Assembly (NCBI RefSeq): GCF_030272615.1
Contig: NC_081407.1
Location: forward strand, 139,568,897-139,632,896
Direction of reading: 5' to 3'
Source: Cryptomeria japonica
Lineage: Eukaryota > Streptophyta > Pinopsida > Cupressales > Cupressaceae
DNA: 64,000 bases
The translations under genes and the position numbers were made by a program. Positions 60,501 to 64,000 of this stretch are shown piece by piece (position 1 is the stretch's first letter; every line of letters starts with the position of its first letter). The notes below the pieces were generated by a model. It saw only the letters and a program-made list of their open reading frames with translations. It did no database searches and was not told the origin of the DNA.

Positions 60501-62028
60501 TGATAGGAGGCAAAGAAAGAATCTTGTTTGCCAAAAGTTCTCTGAATGCTGATTCTAGTGATTGCCCCAGTGGTGTGAAGATACGCTTTTGGAAATCGTT
60601 CGTGTTGTTGCGTGAATTGTTGTTAGCTCCTGGATTCATGTTTTTGCTTGGAGTATCATTGGTGTTGTTTGTGTTGAGTTGTCCTTGATCAGTGTTTGGT
60701 GCATATGTGTTAGCATTTGGATTAGTACTTTTAGGATTTTTCGTAGCCTGAGAATTTCCGGATAATGCGAGCACTGGTTGCTTAGATTTCGGATCATGCG
60801 TTTCATTGTTGCCTTCGTTTTTGTTTCGAGTCCAGAATCAAGACTTGTCCAAGTTGTTGTTGTTCTGGTTATTGTAGTTTGATGAGTTTGTTCCTTCCTT
60901 GTAGAATTTGAGTGTTCCCTTTTTGACACACGCTTCCTCTACTTGAATGCCATTTTCAATCAATTTAGCGAAAGATGGTATGCATTGAAGTTTTAGCCTG
61001 TAACTCATTTCACCATTCAAGTTGTCGATGAAGATTTCCATTTTTTCCTTTTCGGGAATATCTCGAGGATATCGTGATACCATACGTCGCCAACGTTGAA
61101 GGAATATCATAAATGTTTCGTTGTTCTTTTGTTTGGTGTTGCAGACATCTAGCATGGTTATGGCGTGTTGGATGTTATAGGAATATTGGGTTATGAATTT
61201 GTTAACCAATTCATCAAATGATCTGACAGGTGGTGTAATTTTGGATAACCATTCCATTGTTTGCCCTCCCAGGCTTCTTGGGAATAACCTCATCAGATAG
61301 GTGTCATCATGAGCAAATTCAAGACTCATTGTGCAAAATTCTCGAACATGATCTCGGGGATCACTTTTCCCATCATATTTATCAAATTTGGGAACGTCCG
61401 AGTTTGGAGGAAAAGGCACCATGTTCAATCTTCTGTCAAATGGATAAGGACAGATTTCGTTTAAAGAGTACCGCACTGTTGTCCCTTGTTGCATGTCATG
61501 TATTTGTCGTTGTAACATTTGCATTTGTTGAGTAAGAGCAGCCAAAGGTTTATTGTCTTGTCGAGGGAAGAGTTCTTCCCTTGTATTAGTTCTCAGCTGA
61601 AAAGGTGTGTTAAATGGTATATTTTGCTCTGGAGTTTCTAGCTCGAGTATACGCATTTCTGGTATGCGTTGTTCTGGAATGTGTTGCTCAGGTATGTGTT
61701 GTTCAAGGTTACGAGTTTCTTCTTCTCTTTGTTGTTCTTGATATGCATATTGTCGAGATCCGGTTCAAAAGATGTTTGTGTCTAAATCTTCGGGAAGTTT
61801 AATGCCTTTACTTGTGAGCATGAGCAGATACTTTTCTTTGTCAGTTTCCATAAGCCTTTCCACAAGCTCTTGGAATGAAGGGTTTTCTTGACATTCCTGA
61901 AGAAGCGCTTTAGAAATTTCAGTTTCTTCCAAGTGTGGAACTTCAAAAGGATTTGACAACCTTCGATTCATACTAGACTCTGCGTGTGTCTCACTTTGTT
62001 GGTTTCTTTGAGAGCGAGTAACAGGCAT
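54559..62028 (-). pseudogene. gag-pol: Tat-lineage gag-pol polyprotein, one frame with six stop codons
   Basis: Start ATG 62028 (MPVTRSQRNQQ); natural TAA 54559. Domains: gag (DVPKFDKYDGKSDPRDHVRE, 61400-60900), zinc knuckle YCDYHRNKGHRTNDC near 60440, retropepsin LIDGGAGLNICT near 59790 and ILLGRPWI near 59560. A G-patch-like stretch follows (GYLIMQQMGYDGKGPTGKRR, 59060-58990). RT holds DFRDVNKACPKDDFPLPSID and catalytic YVDDLL near 57180, followed by RNase H. A second RNase H (WTLYFDGSYTQHGSGAG near 56300) comes next. Integrase has an HHCC finger and catalytic WGLDLVG, ITDNG and GQAEASN. Stops in an otherwise continuous frame: TGA 61765, TGA 60838, TGA 60214, TAG 58783, TGA 54874, TAG 54778. 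No frameshift over about 7.5 kb. Confidence 0.95.
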
Positions 62029-62029
62029 T

Positions 62030-62482
62030 TTAGTAAAAACTTTCAGTGACGAAGGGGACAAAATCCTCATTGATATGCTGCTCGGGGGTTGGTGGTTCTG
62101 GTTGAGATGTGTTATAAGTGATACACTCGTCGGACAAGAATGTTGGATCGATCTTTCCTCCGCGGTTTATGATTTGATTAAAAGCAGACTTTTGACAGTA
62201 GGCTCTTGTTTTTAAGGGCTCTTTGTCAAATTCGTTGGATTTGTTTTGGATATAACAATTGACGTGATGAAGGAATACCCGATGAGATTTGAAGAGTTGA
62301 CGATTGATGTATAAAAACTTATTTCTCTTGATGAACTTGGAAAAACTAGGTTGTTGTTTCTTCAACGTGATGTTACGATAAAGGTTCTTTCTTCTCAGAA
62401 TATGGGGTTTAGTCATGCATGAGTGATCAATGGTTTCCTTTGATTTGTTTGGATTCAGTTGATCTTGTTTGGAAAATTTCAA
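62030..62482 (-). CDS. Leader ORF upstream of Tat gag, function unknown
   Basis: A 150-codon ORF with a basic N-terminal half (ILRRKNLYRNITLKKQQ) and an acidic end (EQHINEDFVPFVTESFY). Its TAA (62032-62030) is separated by one base from the gag ATG (62028-62026), giving TAAAATG. This spacing would suit termination-reinitiation. I recognise no domain; it may be chance open leader sequence. Confidence 0.4.
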   Translation of the reverse strand: MKFSKQDQLNPNKSKETIDHSCMTKPHILRRKNLYRNITLKKQQPSFSKFIKRNKFLYINRQLFKSHRVFLHHVNCYIQNKSNEFDKEPLKTRAYCQKSAFNQIINRGGKIDPTFLSDECITYNTSQPEPPTPEQHINEDFVPFVTESFY

Positions 62483-62871
62483 ATCTTACTCTATCAAAGT
62501 GAAGGTTTAGATGCCCCTTCACGACAAATGATATGGATAAAAGCCTCCCGATATGGAGACTTGATTTGACAACTTGAAAATTTTAAACAAGTGTTTTTGA
62601 GATGAAATCCGTAAGATGGTAAAGGATTTTGTTGATACTGATGATGAGGTTTCCGGATTATGATAAGATAGACATGTTTTATCGTGCGATCTGTTTAGGA
62701 TTTTTACAACGTTTTGTTTTGACACAAATTGAGCTCAAGAAATAGTTTTAACGGTTTGTTTTCGCTACTCCGTTTTGGTAAAAAATGTTGTTTGATAATG
62801 AGAGACTTTTGAAAATGTTTTCAAAAATTTTAAAATTCCTCACTGTTTTTCCCTCTGTCTATATGTTTTTG

Positions 62872-63247
62872 ATCACGCGCTAAAACAGGGACGATATGCG
62901 CTACAAAAATTACTCCACGCGCTAAAATAATGACCACACGCGCTAAGCTGCCCCCAGACACGCGCTAAAGTTTTGACTGTTCAAAAATTGTTTTCTATCT
63001 ATTTTAAAAAGTCATGCGCTACCCTGGGCCTGTAATGCGCTAACTTTTGAACCTGATGCGCTAATGTTTGGTTTCCACGCGCTAAGTTGATGCTTCCACA
63101 CGCTAGACTGTTTCTCTGATGCGCTAAAGGGTTCAACACTGGTTTGATTTTGGGATAAAACGCTACTATTTGGAATAGACGCACTAACTTGATGGTTGGA
63201 TGCGCTAACAAAAGTACCTCACGCGCTAAGAAGTTGCTCTTATGCGC
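62872..63247 (-). repeat. TAGCGCRT octamer array in the gag-pol leader
   Basis: On the plus strand it reads AYGCGCTA: thirteen exact GCGCTA hexamers and three degenerate ones (ACACGCTA, AACGCTA, ACGCACTA) in about 375 bases, usually 18-30 bases apart. Read in the gag-pol sense (minus) the consensus is TAGCGCRT, the same octamer as at 50615-51072. The sequences between octamers are unrelated. Confidence 0.93.
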
Positions 63248-63534
63248 TAAACTGCCCTGATTTTTCTTTTGGTTTTTTGTAAATTTTGGATTTTTGTTGT
63301 GAACTTTTTAAGTTTGATGGATGATTTTCTGAAGTAATAAATGCAAGCACGGCACAAAAAGTACAACCATTTTGCCTAATCTAACAAAAAGTTTATGTTC
63401 TGCGAGGATGTGTTCAAATCCCCAATGTTTTAACAGGTTTGGATACGAATAATACACTTCAGAAAGACTCTTTATTCAAAGGTCATAAATAACATCATAG
63501 CCCACTAGTCTTGATACTCTGTCAGCTCAAACAG

Positions 63535-63558
63535 TCGTGTTACCCCCTAGAGGGCGCC
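63535..63558 (-). other. Candidate primer binding site of the Tat-lineage element
   Basis: The minus strand reads GGCGCCCTCTAGGGGG directly after an ACA end. Many Tat elements use a PBS of the TGGCGCCGTCTGTGGGG type; similarity is high except for the first T and central bases. If correct, an LTR occupies 63559 to beyond 64000. Confidence 0.45.
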
Positions 63559-64000
63559 TGTTTTTTTGCCTTTTGCCAGAAATTAACTCAAAGTGAATCA
63601 CTTCACAGTTGAGTAGTTATCTTGGGAGATATATGGTGAGTAATCTTGGGGGCGGATTCTTCCCCACCCTTGCACTATGATGTTATAAATGTCTGGTTAC
63701 TGACTCGGTTCAAAGCTTCTATTTCTATGGTTCGTAATCAAGCTTCCTATTCGGCCGTCAGTGATAAACTCCCTCAGGAGGCTTCCCAACCTTTAGAACA
63801 AAGGCTTTACGTATCTCGAGGATACTGGGGGAAAGCTAATCGCTGCGCGCAACCGTTGAAAAGGACTTTCGTCACTTTCCACGTTTGATTATAGTGGGTT
63901 GGAATTCTTGGCGTCAAAGTCGTTCCCCACTTAGGTCGTTCCCTTCACACCGGCCATAAACGGCTTTAAGAGTTGATTCCAACTCCTCGGGAAGGCAGGC
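63559..64000 (-). mobile_element. Possible 5' LTR part (R-U5) of the Tat-lineage element
   Basis: It begins TGTTTTTTTGCC next to the candidate PBS and runs to the window edge, with GC content higher than its surroundings. It does not match the corresponding end of 48598-50038. It is therefore either a different LTR, or leader sequence and the PBS call is wrong. Confidence 0.35.

Larger units (their letters stand above)
48598..64000 (-). mobile_element. Ty3-gypsy Tat-lineage element with antisense PMD gene (incomplete)
   Basis: Its left edge (TG at 48598) lies inside the RT of the preceding gypsy element, a nested insertion. Order on the minus strand: leader with octamer array (63247-62872), 150-codon leader ORF, gag-pol (62028-54559), shared 3' region, antisense PMD gene, polypurine tract (50053-50039) and 3' LTR (50038-48598). 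A second RNase H domain, the Tat-type zinc knuckle and the antisense ORF between integrase and 3' LTR are hallmarks of the Tat lineage. The right end lies outside the window. The LTR-like sequence at 63559-64000 does not resemble the left LTR. Confidence 0.82.

Overview
This is repeat-dominated, AT-rich nuclear DNA from a seed plant with a large genome. It contains Ty1-copia, Ty3-gypsy (including a Tat-type element), hAT and SINE-like elements, plant-type splice sites, two exons of a plant PDS5 cohesin gene, and almost no other host coding sequence. A conifer or other gymnosperm is my best guess (inference). There are no bacterial-type operons, CRISPR arrays, rRNA genes or canonical tRNA genes.

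Layout. 1-3602: a minus-strand copia element cut by the window edge (gag, protease, integrase, start of RT, PBS, 5' LTR). 3603-6229: intergenic DNA with degenerate ~80-94 bp TTCGGT-rich repeats. 6230-14448: an 8.2 kb plus-strand copia element with both LTRs, a 5 bp target duplication (CTTCC), PBS and PPT; it interrupts the TTCGGT repeats, which resume to about 14800. 16000-24260: two diverged LTR-like blocks, a decayed copia pol and minisatellites. 24740-25540: a 72 bp minisatellite. 28159-28676: two PDS5 exons (minus). 29216-35633: a decayed hAT transposon (minus) into which a 2.7 kb gag-only LTR element (TR-GAG type, 32502-35211) has inserted. 36727-39213: LTR fragments related to the 6230 element. 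40195-43518: a second, better preserved hAT (plus) with an exact 8 bp target duplication. 43879-44130: a tRNA-derived SINE.

45137-48597: LTR and gag-protease of a chromovirus-like gypsy element whose RT stops abruptly at 48597. There a Tat-lineage gypsy element (minus, 48598 to beyond 64000) begins. Its gag-pol spans 62028-54559 in one frame, interrupted only by stop codons. An antisense gene for a plant mobile domain (PMD) protein, with its own TATA box and intron, lies between pol and the 3' LTR at 50372-53382.

The most unusual feature is a pair of octamer arrays with consensus TAGCGCRT. One lies in the intron of the antisense PMD gene (50615-51072, plus). The other lies in the leader of gag-pol (62872-63247, minus). 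Both are in the sense orientation of their own transcript, so two convergent units of one element carry the same repeat near their 5' ends. A second theme is that in-frame stops outnumber frameshifts in these decayed polyproteins, as expected if methylated cytosines have deaminated.

Almost every gene here belongs to a mobile element and is broken. The only host gene evidence is PDS5, so much of the window may be intronic or intergenic DNA around that locus.
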